Under the pieces are notes generated by a model. It was not told the origin of the DNA. It saw only the letters and a list, made by a program, of their open reading frames with translations, and did no database searches. 64,000 nucleotides of DNA from Flavobacteriaceae bacterium PS02338. Lineage in GTDB: Bacteria > Bacteroidota > Bacteroidia > Sphingobacteriales > Sphingobacteriaceae. The position numbers and the translations under genes were made by a program. The first letter of the stretch is position 1; each line of letters opens with the position of its first letter. This document shows, one piece after another, positions 17,236 to 26,590 of the stretch. The stretch is from contig JASCOD010000002.1 of NCBI GenBank assembly GCA_029959615.1, forward strand, positions 744,001 through 808,000, written 5' to 3'.

Positions 17236-18804
17236 CTAAAGCTTTACAACTTTAACAAAATTAGGCACATTATCTTTTTGTACGGATAAGATGTAAGTTC
17301 CAGCAGGCAGGGATGGGCTCAATTGAAGATCGTAGGTTTGCTTATCTGTGCGAGTAACCGAAACGGCATTGGTTAACTTTTTGGAAGAAGTATCTACCAA
17401 AGAAAATTCTACATTGCTAGAAGTTCCCTTCCCTACAACAACCTTAAGGTTTCCGTAACTCGGGATGGGATAAACCTCAATCTCATTTCGCTTTAATACT
17501 TTTTTAGATTTCAGCATATCGTTGCTTGTGATCAGTGATAAAACTCCCTCCATTTTCGCCACCGTAAAGTAGCCCAGCAAGGTGTTGGCCATTACGGGTG
17601 CCATTCCAATACCACCTACATTAGTATTTCCCGAAACGGCCGTAGTTGCTGTTGCTGCGCCCAAACTGTTATAGATTCCATCTATTTCGGTTGCAACGGC
17701 CACACGATCGCAATCGCTTCCATCGTCAGTGCCAAAATCTATATTGATATTCGTAAAATTACCTAGCTGTCCACTTGTTATTTCTCCAACCCAACGTCTC
17801 TGCGGAGCTAGACTTGCCAATCCAACACCCGTTGTTCCAGTGTTGTCGTGCGCAATACTGAACCTTAGGTTGGCGGTACCCGATATCGCCTTTAGACCGT
17901 TCACGCTTACTTTTCTGTTTTTACCGGAAGAACCTATCGGAAAAACACGGTTCACAGCTGTTGCGCCAAAAGACACCGCTACTGCACCATCAATGAAACT
18001 GTTGGCATTGCCGGTAGCAGCACCAGCATTGGTACAGGTAATGGTCTTGCCGGAAAGCACGGTGACTATGCCGTTAATTAGATTTAGCGGGTTAGATCCA
18101 ACTAATCTCAGATCATCATTGATTGTTAAACCGCCAGAATTATTGATACTCAATTGATGGATAGTCCTAGTTATTGGAACCTCACCGCTTTCCGTTATAG
18201 CTGCGTTGCCCAAATAGTTTAAAATCAGCGTGGCACCCGAGGATGTGCCTAACTGCACTGAATCGCCAGCGATGAATGAGGCACCATATCGATTGATTTG
18301 GCCACTGGCAATACTTCCCGTAAAACTACCAGTACTCTTGTTATTCAAAGTGATGCCTCCCTGATTATCCAGTATACCGTTAGTCAAAAAGAGTGTTCTG
18401 GATATGCCAAGGGGCACCAGCGAGGTAACACCCTGTGCATTGTTGATATTTAGGTAACTGATTACACCAAAATTGCCCATACCGGAAATATTTTGAGGCT
18501 GATTTCCAGACATCGTTAGGCCCTTGGTGGCAGAATCGTTGATCGATAGATCAATGATTCCATCGTTGACTAAGTTACCAAGAAGCGTCAGCGACTTTCC
18601 AGTGTAGGTACTGCCAATGCGCACAAAAGAGTTAAAAACACCGCTACTGTTTACGGCAAGATCGCCATTAACCTGCAAGCTACCATAGCTAGCTACCGCA
18701 TTGTGATATTGAAGTGTGCCATCAACGGTAAGGTTATTTACCGTGTGCAGGCTTGATGAATTTAGCGAAACCGTAGCCTCCGGCTGCGATTTCCACGTTA
18801 TCAT
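17236..18804 (-). pseudogene. C-terminal T9SS-anchored part of a frameshifted esterase gene
   Basis: This frame continues the protein encoded from 21100 after a one-base shift near 18777. Its true sequence starts at ATVSLNSSSLHTVNNLTVDG, which aligns with the intact surface protein at 24557 (TTVTINDNAIATTVASLQVNG). The first residues in this frame (MITWKSQPE) are out-of-frame sequence, so an independent start is doubtful. The middle is a repetitive beta-rich region like that of the 24557 protein. The last 80 residues (EVYPIPSYGNLKV to the end) form a T9SS type A sorting domain. If the shift is real, the esterase upstream loses its surface anchor; it could also be a sequencing error. Confidence 0.8.
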
Positions 18805-21100
18805 CGGGCGAAGGGACTATGGCGCCCAACCAAGTTGCTGGGCTATTCCATAAACCTCCGCTAGCGGTAGATTTGATCGCTGGACCTGTAACGATTGAAT
18901 TAGTTACCGAACTGTATTGCAGTCCGTCGACATGGATACTTCCGCTTACCGCTCCGGTACCGTCCACGACAATCAGTTGCATTTTTTTTGCTTTCAACAG
19001 CAGTGTATTGGGCACTTCGGTAGTTCCATTACTGCCGTCATAAACCTTATCGAACTTAAAACTAACGACATTCCATCCGGCAGTTGCCGAAATATTGACG
19101 TGACGACTGGTAGCCTCACTATTACTTAAATAGCAGGATTGGCCACTTTCGTCTGTAACCAATAAACTGAGTTGCTTAACACGGGCGTCATCGTTGTAAA
19201 TAGATAAGGACAATCCTCCATACATCGCAAAAGGCAAATACTGCTCGTAATCGCGATTTGGAATCTGCAAATTAAGATAGTCGGTTCTTGGCCCAAATCC
19301 TGCTTGACCTGCAGCGGTAGTATAATTGACCTTTAAAGAAGCTTTCCCCTCGATTTTATTTACCACATCAGCGGCAAAAGTGGAAGTGCCCATTTGGGTA
19401 ATCGGAGAAGAACTCCAAACTTGGTTCATTGCGGCATGTTGGATGTCATCGAATAGCCAATCCTGAGTGAAATCGCACCACATCCAGGGCTGTATCAAAT
19501 GGTAGATAGCACCAGCATTGGTATTGATAGCAGATTTTCTATCTGTACGATTGGAACGGAACAACAATGCTGGAATGTCTGCGCTGTTCCCCAGATTTGA
19601 GTGGTTGGACATTTGCGTATAAGCATACGTTACTGCTATGGGCTGGGTAATTAACGGACTGGATACCTCGACTTGATTTCCATTCACAATCACTGCATCG
19701 GCTTCTACATATTTCAGATCAGACCCGCAGATTGTAAAACCTCTCAGCTTGGGTTCGTTGCGTAGTATTTTCAGTCCGGCACCTGCATTCTCGAAGGTAA
19801 CTATCGCCTTATTGCCGTTGATACTAATAGCGCTATAACTAGGTGGAATGAACGTTCCAGAGTGATTAAAAGCTACCTTTCGGGCGGCAACAGCCATACG
19901 TTCGCCTATCGGCTTCTTTGTTGTAGGGTGACTTGGGCTCTGGTATTGAAACCTGTTACTGCTGTCTTCCCATATCAGTTCTACGTCATATACAGGAATT
20001 ACCAATACATTATCTTGACTGGCTTTCAGGTCTGACCATGCATCAACAAAACCTTCCAAAATTCCTGGCAAAGCCGTACTTTCATAGCCAGAAGCTTTGC
20101 CATAATACTTAGGTGTTAATTGACTGAAAATGAAAGGTAAACGTCCTGAAAGACTGCCGAATGTACTGCTCCAATCTTCGGCAAGCGCTTTTAGTCCTAA
20201 ACGCATATAGGGTCCCGCCCCGTTGCCCACGTTATTTTCGCCCTGATACCAAATGATACCGTTTGCACCAAACTTACCCAGTGGAGCAACTTTCGCATTG
20301 TACTGCGCCGTCATCTGATTAAACCTGCCCGAAATTGCTCCGGTATTCCAGTCAGCTTGACCAATATAGTTCTTGTTTTTGAGCAATGGGTCTGCAGCTT
20401 CAATTTTTTGTCGGCTCAACCAAGCATGTAAACTTGTGCCTCCGGTTGCCACATTGATGATCCCTACTGGCATCTCCTGTCCTGCCGTATTCAGGATTTC
20501 GAACAACTTCACTCCAAAACTATAAGCTACAGCTGAACATTCGGCGATATTGATTCCGCTATTTGCTGGTTTCCAGGTGCCATTCAGCACATCGAACAAA
20601 GGCGTATAGGAGAAGTTGAACGTACTGCTAGGTGGCACATCTTGCGTGAAGATCCTTAGGTTCGGATTGTTAGCAGTCTGCATCGTCTCTATCCTATCGG
20701 TAGCGTATTGTACCTGCAGTCCCATGTTCGATTGCCCACCTGCAACCCAAACTTCGCCTACGAGAACATGTTCCAGCGTAATTGCATCTGCCCCCGCTGA
20801 GATTACAATCGTATATTCGGTAAAAGATCCTGGTAGCGAAGTTAAGCTTACCAACCAATCGCCATTAGCCGCAGTTACCGATGAACCGCTGCTGAGGGTC
20901 GTTGCCCCCTGCTTCATCGTCACTTGTACATTGGTACCGCCAACTGCCCTACCCCAAAGATGAATAGCTCTATTCCTAGGTAGCAACATATGGTCGGCAA
21001 GTACCGACGGTATGGTCAAATTTCCAACGGTTGTAGCAGAAACGCTAATGGCCTGAAATAGAAATCCAAGCATCAAAACTGCAATTATTCTTTTTTTCAT
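18734..21100 (-). CDS. SGNH acetylesterase with carbohydrate-binding domain, cut short by a frameshift
   Basis: The 788-aa frame has a signal peptide (ending ISVSA) and SASA-type esterase motifs: VWVAGGQSNMGLQV near residue 125 with the nucleophilic Ser, IIWYQGENNVGN near residue 280, and HPTTKKPIGERM near residue 393 with the catalytic His. Residues 540-745 look like a jelly-roll carbohydrate-binding domain (NKIEGKASLKVNY to GSIHVDGLQY). The C-terminus enters the SGGLWNSPATWLGAIVPSPDDNVEIAAG repeat region (about residues 750-778) and then runs out of frame for about ten residues. Deleting one G of the pair at 18777-18778 restores a reading frame of about 1,280 aa through 17236. It starts 7 bp after the neighbouring GH gene. 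Confidence 0.85.
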   Translation of the reverse strand: MKKRIIAVLMLGFLFQAISVSATTVGNLTIPSVLADHMLLPRNRAIHLWGRAVGGTNVQVTMKQGATTLSSGSSVTAANGDWLVSLTSLPGSFTEYTIVISAGADAITLEHVLVGEVWVAGGQSNMGLQVQYATDRIETMQTANNPNLRIFTQDVPPSSTFNFSYTPLFDVLNGTWKPANSGINIAECSAVAYSFGVKLFEILNTAGQEMPVGIINVATGGTSLHAWLSRQKIEAADPLLKNKNYIGQADWNTGAISGRFNQMTAQYNAKVAPLGKFGANGIIWYQGENNVGNGAGPYMRLGLKALAEDWSSTFGSLSGRLPFIFSQLTPKYYGKASGYESTALPGILEGFVDAWSDLKASQDNVLVIPVYDVELIWEDSSNRFQYQSPSHPTTKKPIGERMAVAARKVAFNHSGTFIPPSYSAISINGNKAIVTFENAGAGLKILRNEPKLRGFTICGSDLKYVEADAVIVNGNQVEVSSPLITQPIAVTYAYTQMSNHSNLGNSADIPALLFRSNRTDRKSAINTNAGAIYHLIQPWMWCDFTQDWLFDDIQHAAMNQVWSSSPITQMGTSTFAADVVNKIEGKASLKVNYTTAAGQAGFGPRTDYLNLQIPNRDYEQYLPFAMYGGLSLSIYNDDARVKQLSLLVTDESGQSCYLSNSEATSRHVNISATAGWNVVSFKFDKVYDGSNGTTEVPNTLLLKAKKMQLIVVDGTGAVSGSIHVDGLQYSSVTNSIVTGPAIKSTASGGLWNSPATWLGAIVPSPDDNVEIAAGGYGFAKFIKPAHGK

Positions 21101-21107
21101 TCCGTTA

Positions 21108-24100
21108 TTACCTAAATTGATTGAACAAACACTTGATCCTTACCAATTCCGAACCTTGCTTTAAGACCAGAATATAGATGCCCGTACTTAGGTTGACTCT
21201 AACGCGGTGTCGGCTGTGGCCTTTAGTGGTATTTAAATTGGATTTGTGGAGCTGCTGACCGCCCACATCAAAAATTGAAAACTCCGAAACCGCAGTGTTG
21301 GCAGCTGAAATTTCTAAATGAAGTTGTTCTTGCTGCTGATACGCTACCATTGATAACGATTTTACCGCACCATCAATGGCAATCACTTTAAAACTTTCGT
21401 GATTGCCGTTAACCCCAACCTGATGAATCTGATAATAGTTTGTTGATTGTTCTGAAGGATAATCAACAAATCGATAATCTTGATTTAAGCTGTTTGCAGG
21501 CACTTGCCCTAATTTATTGAATTGCTGCCCATTCGATGAATGCATTACCTCAAAGTGTGATACGTCAGGCATAGTAAACGGTCTCCATTTCAGTTCCACT
21601 TTTCCATTTTCCGATTTCGTACCTGAAAACGTTCCCGTCCTGGCTGACAAAGTCGGTTCCGGTATCACAAAAACCGCAGCGGAAAGATTTGATTCTCCAC
21701 CACTGCTAAGTGCTGTAATGCGATAATAATAGGTTTCCGCCGTAGTCAGTCCATTGTTCAGAAAGCTGGTCAAAGCGATTGGAGTGGTATTCAGTTTAAC
21801 AAAAGTACCCGTTTCTGCCGAAGATCTATAAACATTATAGCCAGTAGCCTCTGCAACAGCTGTCCAGTTCAGTGCGGCCGAAGTACCTGATGCGGGTACA
21901 GCCGAAAGGCCTGTAGGTACTTTAAGGGTAGCCAATTCAAATTTTACCGCATCCGCCACAGTGTAACCTTCATCGCTTGCAATGATTTTGACATAGCCAG
22001 CATTACCAGCATCAAAATGATACTTTCCTAGCAAAATCCAAGTACCGCCCAAAACTTTCTGGTTAACCGTATTGGTCGCGTTCAAACCTTCGGAATAAGC
22101 AACTTCAATTGGGGCCGCATCAGGTCGGTTGGAGTCAGCCGACCAATTCATGTATACATTGTAATAACCAGCATTAGTGATGTTTGGTTGCCATTTGGCC
22201 GACTTGCTTGGATCTACACCCGCTGAGCCATCGTGGAAAAAATTGGCGCCATACCTGCCAGTACCTGCAGTAGAGCTTGTCCAAGTTCCAACTCGGCTAA
22301 AGCCTGCATCTACATTGTCGATGATTAACGATGTTGATATAATTCCTGCAGAATTTGCAGAAACTAGCAATTGCCTAGAAACGTCTGTGGCCGGATTAAA
22401 ATCGTTACTACCACCTTGTTTGGCGGTAATTGTTGCCGTACCTAAACCTGTTACCCGAAGGTATGGCTGTAGAGATTTAATAACAATTTCTGCCACTGCC
22501 GGATTAGAACTGGTGTAGCTTACTGTTAAACCCGAAGTTGCCGTGGCAGTGAGCAAAAGATCATCATCACCAACCGATTTACCTTGCAACGGGTTAAAAA
22601 CAATATTTTGATTAGTCTTTGTCGGCGAAGTTGCCTGTACCTCGATGGTATCGATTACAGGTGTAGCAGCATTGAAGTAATTATTACCAGCTTGTGTTGC
22701 CGAAATAATCGCAGTGCCTGCGCCATTGATTTTCAAAAGATTTCCTGCGCCAGAAAATGACACTACCGAAGGGTTGGAACTGGTGTAGGAGACCTCTAAA
22801 CCTGAACTCGCAACACCATTTAACGGTGTAGGCTCATCACCTAAAAATTTTTGAGCTGGAACGTTAAAAGTGATGGTTTGGTTGTCTTTTGCATACGTTA
22901 ACCGGATATAATCTATCACCAGATCGTAATTTGTACTCGCGGCATTTTTACCAGTTATCTTAAAACGAAAGGCTTTGTTTCCTAGGGATGTTACTGTCAT
23001 ATCGCCAATATCGATTTCTTGAAAGGTCTGCGTAGCTGCATAACAATCTTGTGGTGTACCCCTATTAGAACCACCTACCGATAATTGGAACATGCCTCTA
23101 GCCGGATGTTTTTTTACACCGATTTTAATATTGTAAACGCCAGTCTTTGGCACATAAACATCATATTGTATAAAATCGTTCACCGCATCGGCGGTAAGTT
23201 TGCTTACTTTACCGGCGCTAGCAAAACTATCAGACAAGTCTGCTTCCGAATCTCCGGTAGATACAGTAGCCTTTAAATTCTCCGTTTCGTAAATTGATTG
23301 GTAATCCGACAGGTATTTGTTCGTTAGCGCCTTCCAATAATCATACGCTTCGGTTGTTGAGCCATCTGGCCTGATCAGCCAAATCCCCTTTAACTGCTCC
23401 TCTGTTGCCAAGACACCAGGTGCGGGTACGCCGTCCACCCTAGGACCATTACAGTAAAGCTCCCATAAAACAATGTATTTTACTCCCCATTTGAGCGCCA
23501 ATTCTACTTGCTGTCCGATTGATTCGCGTTGTTGCCTGCTACTTTCGGTGGTATGGTTACTGATGTTGCCCAGATATGTAGAGGCCAACTCGTAGCTACC
23601 AAACTCACCCATCATAATATTATCTCTCTGGAAGAGTTCTGAGGTAGGTGCCTTGTCGCGGATGTAATCCAAGCAATCAGATATCTTCCATTCATTACCA
23701 GAAATCGTTGCCGTCCAGTTGGACCAGGAATACATATCCATATGTAGATTTGGTGCCACTTCGTCAATTCCCAATTTCCAAGCAAAAGTTCTTCCGTTAC
23801 CTGGAATCTGATTGAATTCTGCACATCCAGCCACAGTAACCGTACTGGTTGGCGTAGCCTCCCTTCCGGCGGTGATGCCATCCTGACGGGCGTTTAGCCA
23901 TTGGATCATGCCTGCAATACTTGCATTTTGTGTTGCCACAGAAGTCCCAGCATCAAAATTAAGTGCATTGTCTCCTTCCCAATTTTGCAGTATGAAAGTT
24001 TTACCTGAGAAAGCTGGGTTGTTGCGTAAATAGATAGTTAGTTCTCTAAATTCCTTAACGATGCTATCCCTTTCGGCTAAGCTGACACCATCCTTCCAAT

Positions 24101-24497
24101 TCGTAGTGACTGCCTTTGTGCCATTCCAATTGAACTCAAAAGAATTCAACACAATGGTCTTGAACTGCGTGCGCACAAAAACGTCATTATAGTACGTGGT
24201 CTGTGCCAGTTCCTTTAATGACTTGATATTGCCGAATTGAGACCAGTCGGAATTCCATGGATAGCTGGTCTGCAAGTCCGCAGAAAACCAGAGCTTGATT
24301 ACCTGGGTACCCATATTTTCAATTTGGTCGGCCCCTTCCTTTAAAAAAGGATCAGATCTGAGGTGGTAACGGCCGCTGGTATGTGTGATACCCATGACTT
24401 CAGAAAGTTTTCTTCCTGATTGGCCAAAAGCACTAATGCATAATAGTACCTGTAGCAACAAGATGGCGGACCATCTACCGTATTTTTTTGGTGCCAT
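21108..24497 (-). CDS. Multidomain T9SS glycosidase-like protein (unassigned clan-A type)
   Basis: I chose the start at 24497 (MAPKKYGRWSAILLLQ) because it places the signal peptide at the N-terminus; a start at 24548 would precede it by 17 residues. The protein is about 1,129 aa. Residues 25-395 match the 393-aa protein at 29647 and look like a TIM-barrel hydrolase: LQNWEGD near residue 174 and MMGEFGSYE near residue 296 hold the candidate catalytic Glu pair. Then come a CBM6-like domain, two Ig-like repeats (ISATQAGN and ITAKQGGS), a golvesin-type domain, a fibronectin III domain and a T9SS sorting tail. No known GH family is recognised. It lies 8 nt from the next gene. Confidence 0.82.
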   Translation of the reverse strand: MAPKKYGRWSAILLLQVLLCISAFGQSGRKLSEVMGITHTSGRYHLRSDPFLKEGADQIENMGTQVIKLWFSADLQTSYPWNSDWSQFGNIKSLKELAQTTYYNDVFVRTQFKTIVLNSFEFNWNGTKAVTTNWKDGVSLAERDSIVKEFRELTIYLRNNPAFSGKTFILQNWEGDNALNFDAGTSVATQNASIAGMIQWLNARQDGITAGREATPTSTVTVAGCAEFNQIPGNGRTFAWKLGIDEVAPNLHMDMYSWSNWTATISGNEWKISDCLDYIRDKAPTSELFQRDNIMMGEFGSYELASTYLGNISNHTTESSRQQRESIGQQVELALKWGVKYIVLWELYCNGPRVDGVPAPGVLATEEQLKGIWLIRPDGSTTEAYDYWKALTNKYLSDYQSIYETENLKATVSTGDSEADLSDSFASAGKVSKLTADAVNDFIQYDVYVPKTGVYNIKIGVKKHPARGMFQLSVGGSNRGTPQDCYAATQTFQEIDIGDMTVTSLGNKAFRFKITGKNAASTNYDLVIDYIRLTYAKDNQTITFNVPAQKFLGDEPTPLNGVASSGLEVSYTSSNPSVVSFSGAGNLLKINGAGTAIISATQAGNNYFNAATPVIDTIEVQATSPTKTNQNIVFNPLQGKSVGDDDLLLTATATSGLTVSYTSSNPAVAEIVIKSLQPYLRVTGLGTATITAKQGGSNDFNPATDVSRQLLVSANSAGIISTSLIIDNVDAGFSRVGTWTSSTAGTGRYGANFFHDGSAGVDPSKSAKWQPNITNAGYYNVYMNWSADSNRPDAAPIEVAYSEGLNATNTVNQKVLGGTWILLGKYHFDAGNAGYVKIIASDEGYTVADAVKFELATLKVPTGLSAVPASGTSAALNWTAVAEATGYNVYRSSAETGTFVKLNTTPIALTSFLNNGLTTAETYYYRITALSSGGESNLSAAVFVIPEPTLSARTGTFSGTKSENGKVELKWRPFTMPDVSHFEVMHSSNGQQFNKLGQVPANSLNQDYRFVDYPSEQSTNYYQIHQVGVNGNHESFKVIAIDGAVKSLSMVAYQQQEQLHLEISAANTAVSEFSIFDVGGQQLHKSNLNTTKGHSRHRVRVNLSTGIYILVLKQGSELVRIKCLFNQFR

Positions 24498-24556
24498 AAC
24501 TGTTAGGTTGGAAAGTGGGAAGCGATGCTTTCGGTCGTCCGAAAACACCGCTAATA

Positions 24557-26554
24557 TTAGTTTTTCACTACTTTAATACTTTGCATCAGTTGTCCCGCTG
24601 CAAGCGTGAGCAAATACGTACCTTTCGGAATATGCTGTTCCAATGGCAGGTAATAGCCATTACTAAGCTCTTTATCTGAAAGGCTTTTAACTAATAACTT
24701 TTGGCCTTGCAAATTGCTCAATATCAATGTTGCAGAATTAGCGCTGATATGGTTAAAGTTTACCGATACTCCTTTTACAGCTGGATTTGGGTAAACGGTA
24801 ATCGCCACTTTGTCATTCAGTTGGAAACTGATTGCCTTGGCATCATAGATTTTTTCCGCTCCGTCACGGTCGTATTGCGCAATGCGATAGTAATTGGCTC
24901 CCTGTAAAGGATTTTTATCATACAACAGGTAAGTGGTACGCTCACTCCAATCACCTTTTCCCTTAACACTGCCTATTACGGCATAATTTACGCCATCGGC
25001 AGCACGCTGTAATTCAAATCTATCATTATTTTTTTCTGAGCCGGTCACCCAGCTAACTGCAGCACTGTTTAATTCCTTGGTCACTTTAAAACTATGAAGA
25101 TCAACAGGTAACACAACCGCTCCTGAAGTTGCGGCCAGCGCAAAATATGGTTCGATGGCAGTATAGGTTCCTGTTGCCGAAGTCAGTTTGGAGGCCCCGG
25201 CATTGTTGGTTGCTGCCGAGATGGTTGCCGTGCCATTATTGGCCAGATAGGTGCCGTTCACCGCATTAGAACTAGCAATCGCAGAAATATTAGTACCGTC
25301 GTTTGCAGCATCACCAAAATAATCAAATGAAATACTTGTATAGCTGCCAAAGTTGGCCGTACCTGGAGTAATGGCATTTACCCATCTTCTGGCTGTAGAA
25401 AGAGAGGTTAATCCCGCACCTGGTGTACCGCTGCCCCCCGCTTCAATATAGAATCTCATTTCAAAGGTACCCGTACCTCCAGTTCTTGCCAGTCCTGTTA
25501 TCACTACCTTTCTGTTTTTGCCAGCAGCGCCGATTGGCCAAGTACGTGTATTTGATGCCCCTACAGTCAAAGAAACCGCACCGTCAACGAAACTGGTAGC
25601 GGTACCCGCCGTGCCCAGATAAGCACCGTTGGTAAACCTCAATGCTTTGCCTGGAGCCACCGTTACGATACCTGCGGTTAGCACCAGCCCCGTTCCAGAA
25701 GACGATGACCCCAATAACAAATCGTTGTTGATTTCTACCCCTGTACTATTATTTATCGTCAACGCGTTGATGCTGCGTCCAGCAGGAATTTCATTGCCTT
25801 CAATGATTTTTGCACCGGCATAGTTAGCATTGTTTAGGTAACTGATATTAAGGAGTGCGCCCGCCGTTACGGCGGCCGGAATCGGGTTAGCTAGTGATGA
25901 TACCTGAGTACGTCTGACCTCTGCTGTAGTTGCAGACGAGGCCGACGAACCTATGATTTTATTGTCGATCGTAAGCACGTTCGCATCGTTGCCAAATACA
26001 CCGTTTGTAAGGTAAAGAATACCAGAAATATTCATAGGAGCCTTAAGGTCTACCCCTGCGGCATTATCAATAGCGATCGATCGAAATGTACCGAAATTGC
26101 CAGTGCCGCTGATGGTCTGTTTGCTCGTTCCCGAAAAAACAGCCGTGGCACCAGTAGACGCCAGAATTGAAAAATCTACCGTACCAGTATTGGTAAAGTT
26201 GCCACGCAGTACCACCTGCTTGCCTGTATAAGTGGTTCCATTATAGTTGTAGGCGTTGAAAGTTCCGCTCACATCGAGGTTTCCCTCGATCGTAAATGGA
26301 TTTACGGCCGTTGAAGAAAAATTTAAAATGCCGTTGACCTGCAAAGAGGCTACCGTAGTGGCAATCGCATTGTCATTAATGGTAACGGTAGTTCCACTGG
26401 CAATGACGACATCATCTGTTGCCGTAGGTACTGTGCCACCGTCCCAAGTGGTGGCAGCTGTCCAATTGCCGGACGCTGCCGACGTGATAGTTGCAGCATA
26501 AGTGTTCATTCCACCGAGCAGCAAGGCTAAAATCAAAATGTAAAAGTGTTTCAT
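24557..26554 (-). CDS. T9SS-sorted beta-rich surface protein
   Basis: This 665-aa protein has a signal peptide (ending NTYAA), then AASGNWTAATTWDGGTVPTATDDVVIASG, a motif common at the start of large secreted Bacteroidota proteins. A long repetitive beta region follows, with phrases such as GNFTNTGTVDFS and GAAGKNRKVVITGL. The last 90 residues (AITVYPNPAVKGV to SIKVVKN) are a T9SS type A sorting domain. It resembles the frameshifted C-terminal part at 17236. No catalytic motif was found; it may be a surface adhesin or glycan-binding protein. It lies in the operon starting at 29488, 36 bp after the GH2 gene. Confidence 0.85.
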   Translation of the reverse strand: MKHFYILILALLLGGMNTYAATITSAASGNWTAATTWDGGTVPTATDDVVIASGTTVTINDNAIATTVASLQVNGILNFSSTAVNPFTIEGNLDVSGTFNAYNYNGTTYTGKQVVLRGNFTNTGTVDFSILASTGATAVFSGTSKQTISGTGNFGTFRSIAIDNAAGVDLKAPMNISGILYLTNGVFGNDANVLTIDNKIIGSSASSATTAEVRRTQVSSLANPIPAAVTAGALLNISYLNNANYAGAKIIEGNEIPAGRSINALTINNSTGVEINNDLLLGSSSSGTGLVLTAGIVTVAPGKALRFTNGAYLGTAGTATSFVDGAVSLTVGASNTRTWPIGAAGKNRKVVITGLARTGGTGTFEMRFYIEAGGSGTPGAGLTSLSTARRWVNAITPGTANFGSYTSISFDYFGDAANDGTNISAIASSNAVNGTYLANNGTATISAATNNAGASKLTSATGTYTAIEPYFALAATSGAVVLPVDLHSFKVTKELNSAAVSWVTGSEKNNDRFELQRAADGVNYAVIGSVKGKGDWSERTTYLLYDKNPLQGANYYRIAQYDRDGAEKIYDAKAISFQLNDKVAITVYPNPAVKGVSVNFNHISANSATLILSNLQGQKLLVKSLSDKELSNGYYLPLEQHIPKGTYLLTLAAGQLMQSIKVVKN

Positions 26555-26590
26555 AAAAATCAGGTTTAAATATTGGTTAGGAATTGGTTT

